The position numbers and the translations under genes are program-made. A stretch of 64,000 bases of DNA from Armatimonadota bacterium (GTDB lineage Bacteria; Armatimonadota; HRBIN16), in assembly GCA_026003195.1 (NCBI GenBank), contig BPGU01000004.1, positions 506,317-570,316 of the forward strand, given 5' to 3'. Positions 7,585 through 16,095 of this stretch are shown in pieces; the stretch's first letter is position 1, and each line of letters opens with the position of its first letter. The notes under the pieces are model-generated. The model saw only the letters and a list, made by a program, of their open reading frames with translations. It was not told where the DNA came from and searched no databases.

Positions 7585-7770
7585 TTAAGGAGCCAGCTTA
7601 TGTCCGATGGGATGCTCCGAAAGCACCGCATCCCGGCTGATAAACCGCCCTGCCTGCGGGTCGTAGTAGCGTGCCCCGACGTGCAGTAAGCCTGCATCGC
7701 CATCGTCACGATAACCCCATGCCCCAGCGAAGCGATAGGGGTTGGCACTGTTGCCCCGTCAGCTACCGTA
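7585..7770 (-). pseudogene. Rhs repeat-associated core, remnant 3 (frameshifted)
   Basis: Read on the minus strand, this encodes GNSANPYRFAGAWGYRDD, then GDAGLLHVGARYYDPQ and AGRFISRDAVLSEHP, ending at TAA (7587-7585). This is the conserved end of the Rhs/YD-repeat core just before the variable tip. Compared with the copy at 9.6 kb, one base is missing just upstream of GNSAN, which throws the preceding codons out of frame. No start codon or full core is present and no recognisable tip remains. Confidence 0.7.
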
Positions 7771-7808
7771 TTGCCCAGATAGCGCGCCCGCAGCGTTAAC
7801 CGCTCCCT

Positions 7809-8051
7809 CTACCTAAGGTGTCTCCTAATCCAACACCAGTACATAATGGTTGGTATCCCAAGCACTATTGCCATACCGACTGGCTCCTTGAAGAATGGGT
7901 TGTGGTAGGATGGGTTAACCCTGCTGTAGATGAAGTTTGCGACGATAAGACTAACCATCCCTCCCACCCATATTCCTACGTCTCGCCAAAATCCATGGGT
8001 TTTGCCGTTCTTGCTTTGCATCTCCGCTACCTTTCCCACCTTCGAAAGCAA
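7809..8051 (-). CDS. Small two-TM membrane protein, candidate immunity partner of Rhs tip 2
   Basis: 80 aa from the TTG at 8051, or 70 aa from the ATG at 8021, which has AAGGTAGCGGAG upstream. Two hydrophobic segments (about residues 27-45 and 56-75) flank a short polar loop. It starts 2 nt after the stop of the Rhs tip 2 frame, the spacing expected for a toxin/immunity pair. I recognise no family. Calling it an immunity protein is an inference from position and membrane character; it might equally be an unrelated small membrane protein. Confidence 0.5.
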   Translation of the reverse strand: MLSKVGKVAEMQSKNGKTHGFWRDVGIWVGGMVSLIVANFIYSRVNPSYHNPFFKEPVGMAIVLGIPTIMYWCWIRRHLR

Positions 8052-8053
8052 CG

Positions 8054-8513
8054 CTACAAGCCCAATTCATCGAGCATAGCGTTGTACATCCTCAGATCTT
8101 CCAGCTTTCTACGCAGACCGTTCCATGCATTCTTCACGATATCGTAGAGTTGTTCGCCTCCCTCCCAAATCTGATCTCCTATCCACACGCCTACCGCGCC
8201 GCCCAGTCCTATGCCAATCCATACGCCGGGCGGGCCAGCTAAACCCCCGATATCACCCCCTATACCAGCACCAATACCACCCCAGAACCAGTCCCAGTAT
8301 TCTTTGAACGGTCTGCACCCACTCGGATCCACCGCGTTGACCGGGTCATCCTCGCAATACAGATACCGGTTCAACGACAGCGGACGGTAGATGCTGCCCA
8401 GCCACTTATCCGCGCTCGTCCACCGACCGACAGCAGGATCATACTACCGCGCCCTGATAGACAGCAAGCCTACATCGCCATCGTCACGGTAAATCCTGTG
8501 TGCCTCCGGATTG
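8054..8513 (-). pseudogene. Orphan Rhs C-terminal module 2 (core remnant with amber codon plus glycine-rich tip)
   Basis: The core remnant reads GDVGLLSIRAR, stop, YDPAVGRWTSADKWLGSIYR, then LNRYLYCEDDPVNAVDPSG. The stop is TAG at 8446-8444, where the otherwise matching copy at 9.5 kb has TGG (Trp). After DPSG the sequence becomes unique. A tip of about 78 aa is rich in glycine (IGAGIGGDIGGLAGPPG, GIGLGGAVGVWIGDQI), ending NAWNGLRRKLEDLRMYNAML and then DELGL at 8056-8054. A shorter product could start inside the core at the MNRYLYCEDD-equivalent codon (8374). The glycine-zipper look suggests membrane insertion, which is inference. Confidence 0.65.
8318..8495 (-). repeat. Rhs core duplication (matches 9411-9588)
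   Basis: About 178 bp is nearly identical to 9411-9588 (offset 1093), with scattered substitutions including C to T at 8445 that creates the amber codon. Similarity ends at the DPSG codons, exactly where Rhs tips normally begin to vary. Confidence 0.8.
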
Positions 8514-8616
8514 CCCAGTCTTTGGTTGATTATAAAGGTAAGTATAAGTAGCAAGTCTGGTTATGCGCGGTATCCCTTCTAGCAACGACAGAGGGAAAAC
8601 CTCGCTGGAGGGAGCA

Positions 8617-9087
8617 CTATATCAGAACAAATAGCAGACCAAGCAAGATACACCCGACTCCCCACCACCGTGTCCATCGTCCAGCAAATAGTGCCTGGTA
8701 GAACCGACGCTGGTAACTTCTGATGCGGTGTCTTGTCTTATACCACACATATATCGAGCCAACAGACCCCATCAGACATATCACGCCCTGCACCGGAGCG
8801 GAGATCCTTCCACTAAAAACAGCCCCCACGAAGAGCCAAGGCAATAACACAGACAGTAGAAACCCCGTGTCAAGCATTACATCCGAGCCGAAGAAACGTT
8901 CGTAACTCTCCTGATGCAGTTGTAGAGTTGGTTGTGCCAAACGGCTTCGCTCCCCTCTGAGAACCATCTCTACGCCTGCTAAGATAAATAGTATACCAAT
9001 TACCCACATCCCTCGTATCTCCCTTAGGCGCGGACATCTTGCTCGCGCCCCACGTATAAGGTAAAGGGTAGCACTCAGAAAACCCAT
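8617..9087 (-). CDS. Membrane protein, candidate immunity partner of Rhs tip 1
   Basis: 156 aa with four likely membrane segments: about residues 26-42 (MWVIGILFILAGVEMVL), 75-92 (TGFLLSVLLPWLFVGAVF), 98-114 and 138-156 (WWGVGCILLGLLFVLI). The ATG at 9087 overlaps the stop of Rhs tip 1 by 13 bp, so the two are likely translationally coupled. No family recognised. The immunity role is inferred from coupling and location only. Confidence 0.6.
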   Translation of the reverse strand: MGFLSATLYLIRGARARCPRLREIRGMWVIGILFILAGVEMVLRGERSRLAQPTLQLHQESYERFFGSDVMLDTGFLLSVLLPWLFVGAVFSGRISAPVQGVICLMGSVGSIYVWYKTRHRIRSYQRRFYQALFAGRWTRWWGVGCILLGLLFVLI

Positions 9088-9716
9088 CCAATGGAACCGC
9101 TCAGACCCGGCGTGCCGATGCCGCCTTCCCTAAACCATCCCCCTCTAGGCGACCAGCCGACTTGTCCTCCCGGTCCAATTGGCAGGAACGGTGTAGGCAT
9201 GTATCCTCCACCCCCTATATACGGCCCTGGTGTGATATAATCCCATGAGCTGTTGAAACTTCCAGTAATTGGCGGGCCAATACCTATGCCGCCACCTACA
9301 TAGAAATGCCATCCGAATGGCTTGCCCGGGCCGGTGTTTCCGAACTGGAGTCCAATACCAATTTGGAAGATACCTATGTTGATAGATAGATTGATGTCAA
9401 CATAAACTCGCCCACTCGGATCCACCGCGTTGACCGGGTCATCTTCGCAATACAGATACCGGTTCAACGACAGCGGACGGTAGATGTTGCCCAGCCACTT
9501 GTCCGCGCTCGTCCACCGACCGACAGCAGGATCATACCACCGCGCCCCGATAGACAGCAAGCCTGCATCGCCGCCATCGCGGTAGCCCCATGCGCCCGCA
9601 AAGCGGTAGGGGTTGGCACTGTTGCCCCACTGAGCCACCGGGGTGCCAAACGCCTCGGTTGTCAACGTGCTGGTTACCGCTTGACTACCGTCCACCGTTG
9701 CGCGGGTCGTGCCCAA
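9075..9716 (-). CDS. Orphan Rhs core end with variable tip 1
   Basis: 213 codons from a TTG at 9716. Rhs homology extends further upstream in the same frame, to about 9734 (YLADGLGTTRATVDG). The core end shows NPYRFAGAWGYRDGGDAG, LLSIGARWYDPAVGRWTSAD and LNRYLYCEDDPVNAVDPSG. The tip after DPSG (about 115 aa) is glycine-rich (GIGLQFGNTGPG, FYVGGGIGIGPPITG, GPYIGGGGYMPT) and does not resemble a nuclease. The large Rhs shell and any secretion signal are absent. It is probably an orphan or displaced tip, expressed if at all by read-through from argJ. Confidence 0.7.
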   Translation of the reverse strand: MGTTRATVDGSQAVTSTLTTEAFGTPVAQWGNSANPYRFAGAWGYRDGGDAGLLSIGARWYDPAVGRWTSADKWLGNIYRPLSLNRYLYCEDDPVNAVDPSGRVYVDINLSINIGIFQIGIGLQFGNTGPGKPFGWHFYVGGGIGIGPPITGSFNSSWDYITPGPYIGGGGYMPTPFLPIGPGGQVGWSPRGGWFREGGIGTPGLSGSIGWVF

Positions 9717-9724
9717 GCCGTCCG

Positions 9725-10924
9725 CTAGGTACTGTACTCCGCGTTGATGCGCACGTAGTCGTAACTGAAGTCACAGGTCCATACAGTGGCGTGTTCTGTG
9801 CCCTCCTGCAGATCGATGGCGATGGTCACCGTATCCGCTTTCAACCGTTCGTGCAGGTCATGGGCGTCGAAGGTGGTTGGCTTGCCGTCGGCGTACACCA
9901 GCGTTCCCTGCAGGGCGATTTGCGCCCTGTCGGGATCAAAGTCCACCCCGCTGCGCCCCATCGCCGCCAGAATGCGCCCCCAGTTGGGGTCGTTGCCGAA
10001 GAGGGCGGTCTTCACTAGTGGCGACTCCGCCACCGTCTTCGCCATCTGGCGCGCCTGCGTGAAGGTAGGCGCACCGCGCACCTCGATCTCCACCAGCTTG
10101 GTAGCCCCCTCGCCGTCCCGCGCGATGCGCTGAGCCAGGCGAATGCACAGTTGCTCTAAAGCCAGCTGGAAATCGTCCAGATAGCGATGTACCTCCACAC
10201 CCGACTGCCCGTTTGCCAGAATCACCACCATGTCGTTGGTACTCGTGTCGGAGTCGATGGTCAGGCAGTGGAAAGAGCGTTCCACAGCGTCCTTCAGCAC
10301 CTGCTGCAGGACGGGCGCGGAAATCTGCGCGTCGGTGGTGAGGAAACAGAGCATGGTGGCCATATTGGGGGCAATCATGCCTGCGCCCTTGGCGATACCG
10401 CCGATTCGCACTTCGCCCTCGGGGAACCTCAGGCAAACGGCTTCCTGCTTGGGCACTGTGTCGGTGGTCATGATGGCTTCGGCGGCGGCACCTCCGCCCT
10501 CTGGAGAGAGCTCCAGCATCGCCTGCTCGATGCCCGCCTCTATCTTCTCCAGCGGCAGCCGATGCCCGATGATGCCCGTGCTGGCGGTCACCACCTGCGC
10601 GGGAGGGCATTCCAGCAGCTGCGCCACTTTCTGCGCTATGCGCACATTGTCCATGAAGCCCTCTTCACCGGTAGCGGCGTTGGCGTTACCGCTATTGGCG
10701 ACGATGGCGCGGGCCACACCCGATTCCACCACATGGCGCGAGTAGCGCACACAAGGCGCAGCGGCGCGGTTGGTGGTGAACATGCCGGCGACCGTCGCCG
10801 GTGTATCCGAAACGATGAGCGCGAGGTCCTTCCCTCTGGACTTGACGCCACAACGCACACCTGCCGCCCGAAAACCGCGCGGCGCGGTCACAGAACCGGT
10901 TGTCCACTCTGTCGGATATGCCAT
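9725..10924 (-). CDS. argJ: Glutamate N-acetyltransferase / amino-acid N-acetyltransferase
   Basis: Bifunctional enzyme of arginine biosynthesis: it moves the acetyl group from N-acetylornithine to glutamate and can also use acetyl-CoA. 399 aa, normal length. The precursor cleaves itself before the nucleophile threonine T190 in KGAGMIAPNMATM. Other family marks are VANSGNANAATGE (residues 75-87), TASTGIIGHRLP and NDPNWGRILAAMGRSG. It starts 4 nt after the transaldolase gene. The stop (TAG, 9727-9725) lies in bases that are also in frame with the adjoining Rhs remnant, so the gene's last codons may be supplied by that DNA. Confidence 0.95.
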   Translation of the reverse strand: MAYPTEWTTGSVTAPRGFRAAGVRCGVKSRGKDLALIVSDTPATVAGMFTTNRAAAPCVRYSRHVVESGVARAIVANSGNANAATGEEGFMDNVRIAQKVAQLLECPPAQVVTASTGIIGHRLPLEKIEAGIEQAMLELSPEGGGAAAEAIMTTDTVPKQEAVCLRFPEGEVRIGGIAKGAGMIAPNMATMLCFLTTDAQISAPVLQQVLKDAVERSFHCLTIDSDTSTNDMVVILANGQSGVEVHRYLDDFQLALEQLCIRLAQRIARDGEGATKLVEIEVRGAPTFTQARQMAKTVAESPLVKTALFGNDPNWGRILAAMGRSGVDFDPDRAQIALQGTLVYADGKPTTFDAHDLHERLKADTVTIAIDLQEGTEHATVWTCDFSYDYVRINAEYST

Positions 10925-10928
10925 TGCC

Positions 10929-11585
10929 TCAGAAAATGCTTGCCCCGGACTTCTGCCAGTCCGCCAGGAACCGCTGGATGCCGATGTCCGTCAGCGGGTG
11001 TTGATAGAGCCGCTCCAGCACCTTGAACGGTACGGTGCAGGCGTGTGCCCCCGCCCGCAGCGCTTCCACCACATGCATCGGGTGACGTACGCTGGCAACC
11101 AGCACCTGGCTCTGAAAACCGTATTCCTTGATCATATTCACCGTGTCGCGCACGGCATTCATGCCTTCCCCGCTGATGTCGTCCACGCGTCCGACGAAAT
11201 TGCTGATGTAATACGCTCCTGCCTTTGCTGCCAGAAACGCTTGCGAGAGGCTGAACACCAGCGTGACGTTACAGCGAATGCCCTCTCGCGAGAGTGCCCT
11301 CACCGCCTTCATGCCCTCTTGGGTCATCGGGATTTTGACCACGATGTTGGGATGCCAGCTGGCGACCTCACGCGCCTCGCGGATCATCCCCTCCGCATCG
11401 AGGCTAACGACCTCTGCGCTGATGTCGCCCGGGTTGACGATCTCGCAGATTTCGCGCACGATGTCTTTGAACGGGCGTCCCTCCTTTGCTACCAGCGAGG
11501 GGTTGGTGGTCACGCCCTCAATCGCGCCCCAGCTCCAGGCGGTTCGGATCTCCTCGATGTTGGCGGTATCCAGAAACAGCTTCAT
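10929..11585 (-). CDS. fsa: Transaldolase-like fructose-6-phosphate aldolase
   Basis: Small (218 aa) class I aldolase of the TalC/FSA/MipB type, using a Schiff-base lysine to cleave or transfer dihydroxyacetone units. The lysine is K84 in NIVVKIPM. The N terminus [13 protein letters not shown] and [11 protein letters not shown] are characteristic, as are [12 protein letters not shown] and [11 protein letters not shown]. Whether it works as a transaldolase or an aldolase cannot be told from sequence alone. A strong ribosome site (AAAGGAGGG) precedes the ATG. It lies between dapB and argJ in a same-strand run. Confidence 0.93.
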   Translation of the reverse strand: MKLFLDTANIEEIRTAWSWGAIEGVTTNPSLVAKEGRPFKDIVREICEIVNPGDISAEVVSLDAEGMIREAREVASWHPNIVVKIPMTQEGMKAVRALSREGIRCNVTLVFSLSQAFLAAKAGAYYISNFVGRVDDISGEGMNAVRDTVNMIKEYGFQSQVLVASVRHPMHVVEALRAGAHACTVPFKVLERLYQHPLTDIGIQRFLADWQKSGASIF

Positions 11586-11681
11586 GCTTTCCCTCCTTTT
11601 TCCATAGTTGGTCGAGCGCGAACCTCGTCACCGCAGCGGATGGAGCACGGCTCTGTCCGCCCCTTTGGCGTCCTGGTCACT

Positions 11682-12494
11682 CTACAGCAGATGCTCCAGT
11701 CCCACCACCAGACCCTGCACCTGTTGCGCCTTACGGATGGCAAGCATGACGCCGGGCATAAAGGATTGCCGGTCCATCGAGTCGTGCCGAATGGTCAGCA
11801 ATTCACCCTGTCCGCCGAAAATCACCATCTGGTGCGCTACCAGACCGGGCAAACGAACACTGTGCACGGGCACACTGGCAACGCTCGCGCCGCGTGCTCC
11901 TTCGAACTTCTGTTCCTGCACAATCTGTCGGGGTCGCTCGGTGCGTGCCGCGGCAATCACTTCGGCGGTGCGTATCGCCGTCCCTGAGGGAGAGTCTATC
12001 TTGCCGTCGTGGTGCATTTCGATAATCTCCACGTTGGGGAAATAACGTGCAGCCTCTCTGGCGAACTGCATCATCAGCACCGCACCGATGGCGAAGTTGG
12101 GCACGATGATACAGGCGGTGCCCGTGCGCTCTACCGCCTCGCGAATGTCGGAAAGGGTTTGAGCCGAAAAGCCGCTGGTTCCCACGACGGGAATAACGCC
12201 ATGCTCCAGCGCCGTATAAATATGGCTTACCGCTGCACCCAGGGTGGTGAAATCCACCAGCACATGCGGCCGGGTTTGCGTGAGCGATTCGCCCAGATAG
12301 TCAGTCACGGTGATGCCGATGGGATGCTCTACAGCGATGGTGCCGATATCTTCGCCGACGTGTTGCTTGTCTACCGCGCCCACCAGCACCATGTCGGGCT
12401 GTTTCAGCACGGTCTGCACCACCAGCTTGCCCATGCGACCGCACGCTCCTGCCACAGCCACACGGATTCTGTCTTCTGTTTCAGTCTGAATCAT
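11682..12494 (-). CDS. dapB: 4-hydroxy-tetrahydrodipicolinate reductase
   Basis: Reduces 4-hydroxy-tetrahydrodipicolinate with NAD(P)H in the lysine/diaminopimelate pathway. 270 aa, typical length. The nucleotide-binding loop is VAVAGACGRMGK (residues 12-23) and the catalytic region is EMHHDGKIDSPSGTA, with H161, H162 and K165. The C terminus MLAIRKAQQVQGLVVGLEHLL is also typical. Its start overlaps the end of the M16 protease gene by 14 bp, so the two are co-transcribed. Confidence 0.95.
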   Translation of the reverse strand: MIQTETEDRIRVAVAGACGRMGKLVVQTVLKQPDMVLVGAVDKQHVGEDIGTIAVEHPIGITVTDYLGESLTQTRPHVLVDFTTLGAAVSHIYTALEHGVIPVVGTSGFSAQTLSDIREAVERTGTACIIVPNFAIGAVLMMQFAREAARYFPNVEIIEMHHDGKIDSPSGTAIRTAEVIAAARTERPRQIVQEQKFEGARGASVASVPVHSVRLPGLVAHQMVIFGGQGELLTIRHDSMDRQSFMPGVMLAIRKAQQVQGLVVGLEHLL

Positions 12495-13737
12495 CCTGTT
12501 GAACCCCTCCCTGCGGTAAGCTGCCTATGGCAGCCAACGCCATTTTTCCATTACCAAACAGCTCTCTGGCGACAGCCACTACCTTCTGAGCATCCACCGC
12601 TTCTATCTTTTCGATGATCTCGTCGACAGTGATAACGCGCCCCTGAAAGAGCAGGCTTCGGGCGTTGGCAGACATACGTCCGTTCACGCTTTCGGTGCTC
12701 ATCAGCAAGCTACCGCGCAGTTGGTGTTTGGCGCGCTGTACCTCTTCCTCCGTCAGGCCGCCTTCGCACACCGCACGCAGCTGCTCGTGGATGACCTCCA
12801 TCACCTGCCCATAATGATCAGGACTACAGTTCGCATGGATGGCGAAGTATCCTCCTTCGCGGTACGCCATCGCCGAGGTGCTGATCTGGTACACCAGCCC
12901 GCGTTTTTCACGCACCTCCTGGAAGAGGCGACTGCTCATATTGCCGCCCAGCAGAGTATCCAGCACCGCCAGAGTGTACTTGCGCTCGTCGTAGAGGCTG
13001 TAGCCCGCTGTGCCCATACAGAAGTGCACCTGCTGGGTGCGTCGGCGTACCAACCTTTGTCGTGCGCAGGCACGAGCCGGGCGCCATTGCGTGCGGGGCT
13101 GGGTGGCGGGCATCTTTGCGAAAAATCGCTCCACCAGTGGCACCAGTTGCCCGGCGTCCACTTGCCCTGCTGCCGAGACCACCGTGTTCGGGGCGGTGTA
13201 TCGCTCGTCCATCACCCCGCGCAGGTGGGAACTGTTGAGAGCGAGAATCGTGGGCGCGGTGCCTATCACCGGATGCGCCAGCGGATGACGAGACCACAGC
13301 GTCTGTGCGAACAGGTCATACACGTACTCTTCCGGGTAGTCCATCAGCTCGCGCAGCTCTTCCAGCACCACGTGCTTCTCGCGCTCGATGTCCTGAGGGT
13401 CTAAGCGAGGCGACAGCAACATATCTGAGAGCACATCCAGCGCGACAGAGAGGTCTTCAGGTAGCATACGCACATAGAAGGCGGTATGCTCCTTGTCGGT
13501 CTCGGCGTTGATATAGCCTCCTCGCCCTTCGATCTCACGCACGATGTCCAGTGCGTCACGGCGCAGAGTGCCTTTGAACAGGATATGCTCGATAAAGTGC
13601 GAGACACCACGCTCGGAGGAACGCTCATCGCGCGAACCTGTGCCGATATATACTCCCACCGCTACCGAGCGTGCAGAGGGCATCGATTCGCAAGCGATGC
13701 GAAGTCCATTGGACAGTGTGAAGGTTTCTATGGGCAT
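12481..13737 (-). CDS. M16 family zinc metalloprotease (processing-peptidase-like)
   Basis: 418 aa from the ATG at 13737, which follows GGAGAG. The inverted zinc motif HxxEH is H47-F-I-E50-H51 in GVSHFIEHILFKGT. NAETDKEHTAFYVRM and a C-terminal half with a glycine-rich region (LDTLLGGNMSSRLFQEVREK) match the two-domain M16B bacterial peptidases. An M16 gene beside pnp and dapB is a conserved arrangement in several phyla, for example mlpA/ymxG in Bacillus. The product is probably cytoplasmic and its substrate is unknown. Confidence 0.92.
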   Translation of the reverse strand: MPIETFTLSNGLRIACESMPSARSVAVGVYIGTGSRDERSSERGVSHFIEHILFKGTLRRDALDIVREIEGRGGYINAETDKEHTAFYVRMLPEDLSVALDVLSDMLLSPRLDPQDIEREKHVVLEELRELMDYPEEYVYDLFAQTLWSRHPLAHPVIGTAPTILALNSSHLRGVMDERYTAPNTVVSAAGQVDAGQLVPLVERFFAKMPATQPRTQWRPARACARQRLVRRRTQQVHFCMGTAGYSLYDERKYTLAVLDTLLGGNMSSRLFQEVREKRGLVYQISTSAMAYREGGYFAIHANCSPDHYGQVMEVIHEQLRAVCEGGLTEEEVQRAKHQLRGSLLMSTESVNGRMSANARSLLFQGRVITVDEIIEKIEAVDAQKVVAVARELFGNGKMALAAIGSLPQGGVQQDDSD

Positions 13738-13765
13738 GTTGCAGAAAAACTCTCCATCCCTGCCT

Positions 13766-13792
13766 CCCCTCTCCCACGGCATGGGAGAGGGG
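13766..13792. repeat. Perfect hairpin CCCCTCTCCC / GGGAGAGGGG
   Basis: Ten-bp arms (13766-13775, 13783-13792) with a 7-base loop, in the 77-bp gap between pnp and the M16 gene. No T-tract follows on the minus strand. A related pair of hairpins lies at 23473-23522, so this may be a dispersed element, or an RNA 3' structure that stops exonucleases after pnp. Confidence 0.6.
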
Positions 13793-13814
13793 AATGTTCC
13801 TGCGGTTGCTGTTC

Positions 13815-16040
13815 TCAGCGTTTCGGGCGGAACCGTGCTCGGGGCGTATCGTCGTCGCCGCGGTGACGACGCACGTCTCCACCCCGTCCATAGCCGGATG
13901 GTTCGTGCCCACCGCTTGTGCGTGCACCGGAAGATGGTGGTGCGCTGCCTGCCTGACTGCTGAAAACGTTGTGCAAGCCACGCGCGCTCAGGTTGATTCT
14001 GCCGAGGTTGTCTATCTCCACCACCTTCACCAGAATCTCATCGCCCACCTTCACCAGCTCGTCGGCACGGCGCACACGCTGTTCGGAGAGCTGCGACAGA
14101 GGCACCAGCCCTTCCTTGCCCGGCAGGATTTCCACGAACACACCCAGCGAAGAGGTGCGGGTGACCTTTCCGAGGAAGGTTTCTCCCACCGCCACGTCGC
14201 GCGTCAGCTCCTCAATCATCTTGCGCGCCCGCTCACCGCTCTCCTCATCATCAGCGGCGATGTACACGCGCCCGTCCTGTTCGATCTGGATGCGTGTGCC
14301 GGTATCGGCGAGGATCTTCTTGATAATGCGTCCGCCGGGACCGATGACATCGCCGATTTTGTCGGGATGTATCTCCATGACGATGATGCGCGGTGCGTAG
14401 GGGCTGATGTGGTCACGCGGCTTGTCGATGGTCTCGAGCATCTTTTCCAGAATGTACAGCCTGCCCTGTCGTGCCTGTTCCAGCGCGCGCTCGAACACCG
14501 GTCGCGGGATACCCGAAATCTTGGTGTCCAGCTGCAAGGCAGTGATGCCCTGTGCCGTGCCAGCGACCTTGAAGTCCATATCGCCGGAGAAGTCCTCCAT
14601 GCCCTGGATGTCGCTGAGCACCACCCATTCATCGCCCTGCGTCATCAAGCCCATCGCGACACCGGCAACGGGGGCTTTGATTTGCACACCCGCATCCATC
14701 AGCGCCAGCGTGGAGCCACACACGCTCGCCATCGAAGTGGAGCCGTTGGACTCCAGCACTTCGGAGGTGAGCAGGATCGCGTAGGGGAACTCCTCTTCGG
14801 GTGGAATCATCGGGCGCAGGGCACGTTCTGCCAGCGCACCGTGACCGATTTCGCGTCTGCCGGGACCGCGTAGCGGGCGCGTCTCGCCCACGCTGTAGGG
14901 CGGGAAGTTGTAGAAGTGCATATAGCGCTTGAACCCGTCTTCCTCCAGCGTGTCGATAATCTGCGCCTCTTCCATGGGGCCCAGCGTGACGCTGGTGAGC
15001 ACCTGCGTCTGTCCACGTGTGAACAGGGCGGAACCGTGCACCCTCGGCAGCAACCCGACCATGCAGCTGATGGGGCGGATTTCGTCGTACTTTCGCCCAT
15101 CGGGGCGCACCTTGTACTCGAGGATAAGCCGGCGCACCTGCTCCTTCACCACCTTGTCGGCGGCTTCGCGCAGGTCGGTCTCCTGTTCCGGGTACTCCGG
15201 CAGCAGTGCCTGCACGATCTCCTCTTTGAGCAGTTCAATGGCTTCCTCCCGCGCTGACTTATCGGGCTGCTGGATGGCTTGTAGCACCTGTTCGGCAAAC
15301 TGTTCCCGTACGCGGGTCAGGATGTCTTCTGGCACGGCGTAGAAGGGGATGTCCGCCTTGACCGTGCCCACCTTCGCGGCGAGCTCTTCCTGAATGGCGC
15401 AAATCGGCTTGATGTGTTCGTGCGCGAGGTCCAGCGCTTCGAGGATTTCCGCCTCGCTGATTTCGTTGGCGCCAGCCTCGACCATCACGATGTAGTCTTT
15501 CGTGCCTGCAACCACCAGGTCCAGGTCGCCGTTTTCCACCTGGTCAAACGAGGGGTTGATGACGAACTCGCCGTTGACCTTGCCGATGCGCACCGCGCCG
15601 ACGGGACCGTGAAACGGGATGTTGGAAACGGTCAACGCGGCGGACGCGCCGATGATAGAGAGCACGTCGGGCAGGTGCTCGTTATCCACCGACAGAGGCA
15701 TGGCGATGACCTGCACCTCGTTGCGCATCCCGCTGGGGAACAGGGGACGCAGAGGGCGGTCGATGAGACGGGCGGTGAGCACCGCCTTGTCGCTGGGGCG
15801 TCCTCCCCGCTTGACGAACCCTCCCGGTATCTTGCCGACGGAATACTTGCGTTCTTCGTAGTCCACCACCAGCGGGAAGAAATCGATATCGGTGCGTGCT
15901 TCCCTGCTCATGGTGGCGGTGCAAAGCACGATGGTGTCGCCCGAACGCACGAGAACGGCACCGTTTGCCTGCTTGGCGACACGCCCGGTCTCAATCTGGA
16001 TGAGTTGACCGGCGACTTCCACTTCGACGGTGTGTATCAT
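13815..16040 (-). CDS. pnp: Polyribonucleotide nucleotidyltransferase (PNPase)
   Basis: 3'-to-5' phosphorolytic exoribonuclease of RNA decay. 741 aa with the usual order: RNase PH domain 1 (about residues 10-140), a helical linker, RNase PH domain 2 (about 310-540), a KH domain with GPGGRIIKKI, and an S1 domain with VGETFLGKVTRTSSLGVFVE. A glycine- and arginine-rich tail follows (about 690-741). It lies directly downstream of rpsO, the widely conserved order, and in other bacteria the pair is co-regulated by RNA processing between the two genes. Confidence 0.97.
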   Translation of the reverse strand: MIHTVEVEVAGQLIQIETGRVAKQANGAVLVRSGDTIVLCTATMSREARTDIDFFPLVVDYEERKYSVGKIPGGFVKRGGRPSDKAVLTARLIDRPLRPLFPSGMRNEVQVIAMPLSVDNEHLPDVLSIIGASAALTVSNIPFHGPVGAVRIGKVNGEFVINPSFDQVENGDLDLVVAGTKDYIVMVEAGANEISEAEILEALDLAHEHIKPICAIQEELAAKVGTVKADIPFYAVPEDILTRVREQFAEQVLQAIQQPDKSAREEAIELLKEEIVQALLPEYPEQETDLREAADKVVKEQVRRLILEYKVRPDGRKYDEIRPISCMVGLLPRVHGSALFTRGQTQVLTSVTLGPMEEAQIIDTLEEDGFKRYMHFYNFPPYSVGETRPLRGPGRREIGHGALAERALRPMIPPEEEFPYAILLTSEVLESNGSTSMASVCGSTLALMDAGVQIKAPVAGVAMGLMTQGDEWVVLSDIQGMEDFSGDMDFKVAGTAQGITALQLDTKISGIPRPVFERALEQARQGRLYILEKMLETIDKPRDHISPYAPRIIVMEIHPDKIGDVIGPGGRIIKKILADTGTRIQIEQDGRVYIAADDEESGERARKMIEELTRDVAVGETFLGKVTRTSSLGVFVEILPGKEGLVPLSQLSEQRVRRADELVKVGDEILVKVVEIDNLGRINLSARGLHNVFSSQAGSAPPSSGARTSGGHEPSGYGRGGDVRRHRGDDDTPRARFRPKR

Positions 16041-16070
16041 GGATAGATGGAACTCCTCTTGGTTGAATCT

Positions 16071-16092
16071 TCACCTCTGGCTACACAGGTGA
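16071..16092. promoter_or_regulatory. Short hairpin in the rpsO-pnp gap
   Basis: TCACCT (16071-16076) and AGGTGA (16087-16092) can pair with a 10-base loop, just after the rpsO stop. It might be an RNA-processing or decay element between the two genes; the short stem makes this weak. Confidence 0.3.
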
Positions 16093-16095
16093 CCG

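Noticed and set aside
7500-9734. Intact Rhs or T6SS effector gene
   Set aside because: Only the last part of the core is present, one copy has an amber codon and another a frameshift, and no PAAR, VgrG or secretion genes are nearby.
11586-11681. Possible lysine or other riboswitch in the dapB-fsa gap
   Set aside because: The 96-bp gap has no paired structure that I could build and lies after, not before, dapB.
10770-11987. 405-codon plus-strand open frame across argJ, fsa and dapB
   Set aside because: It lies antisense to three well-recognised genes, has no ribosome site, and its composition is rich in H, R and Q as expected of an antisense shadow.
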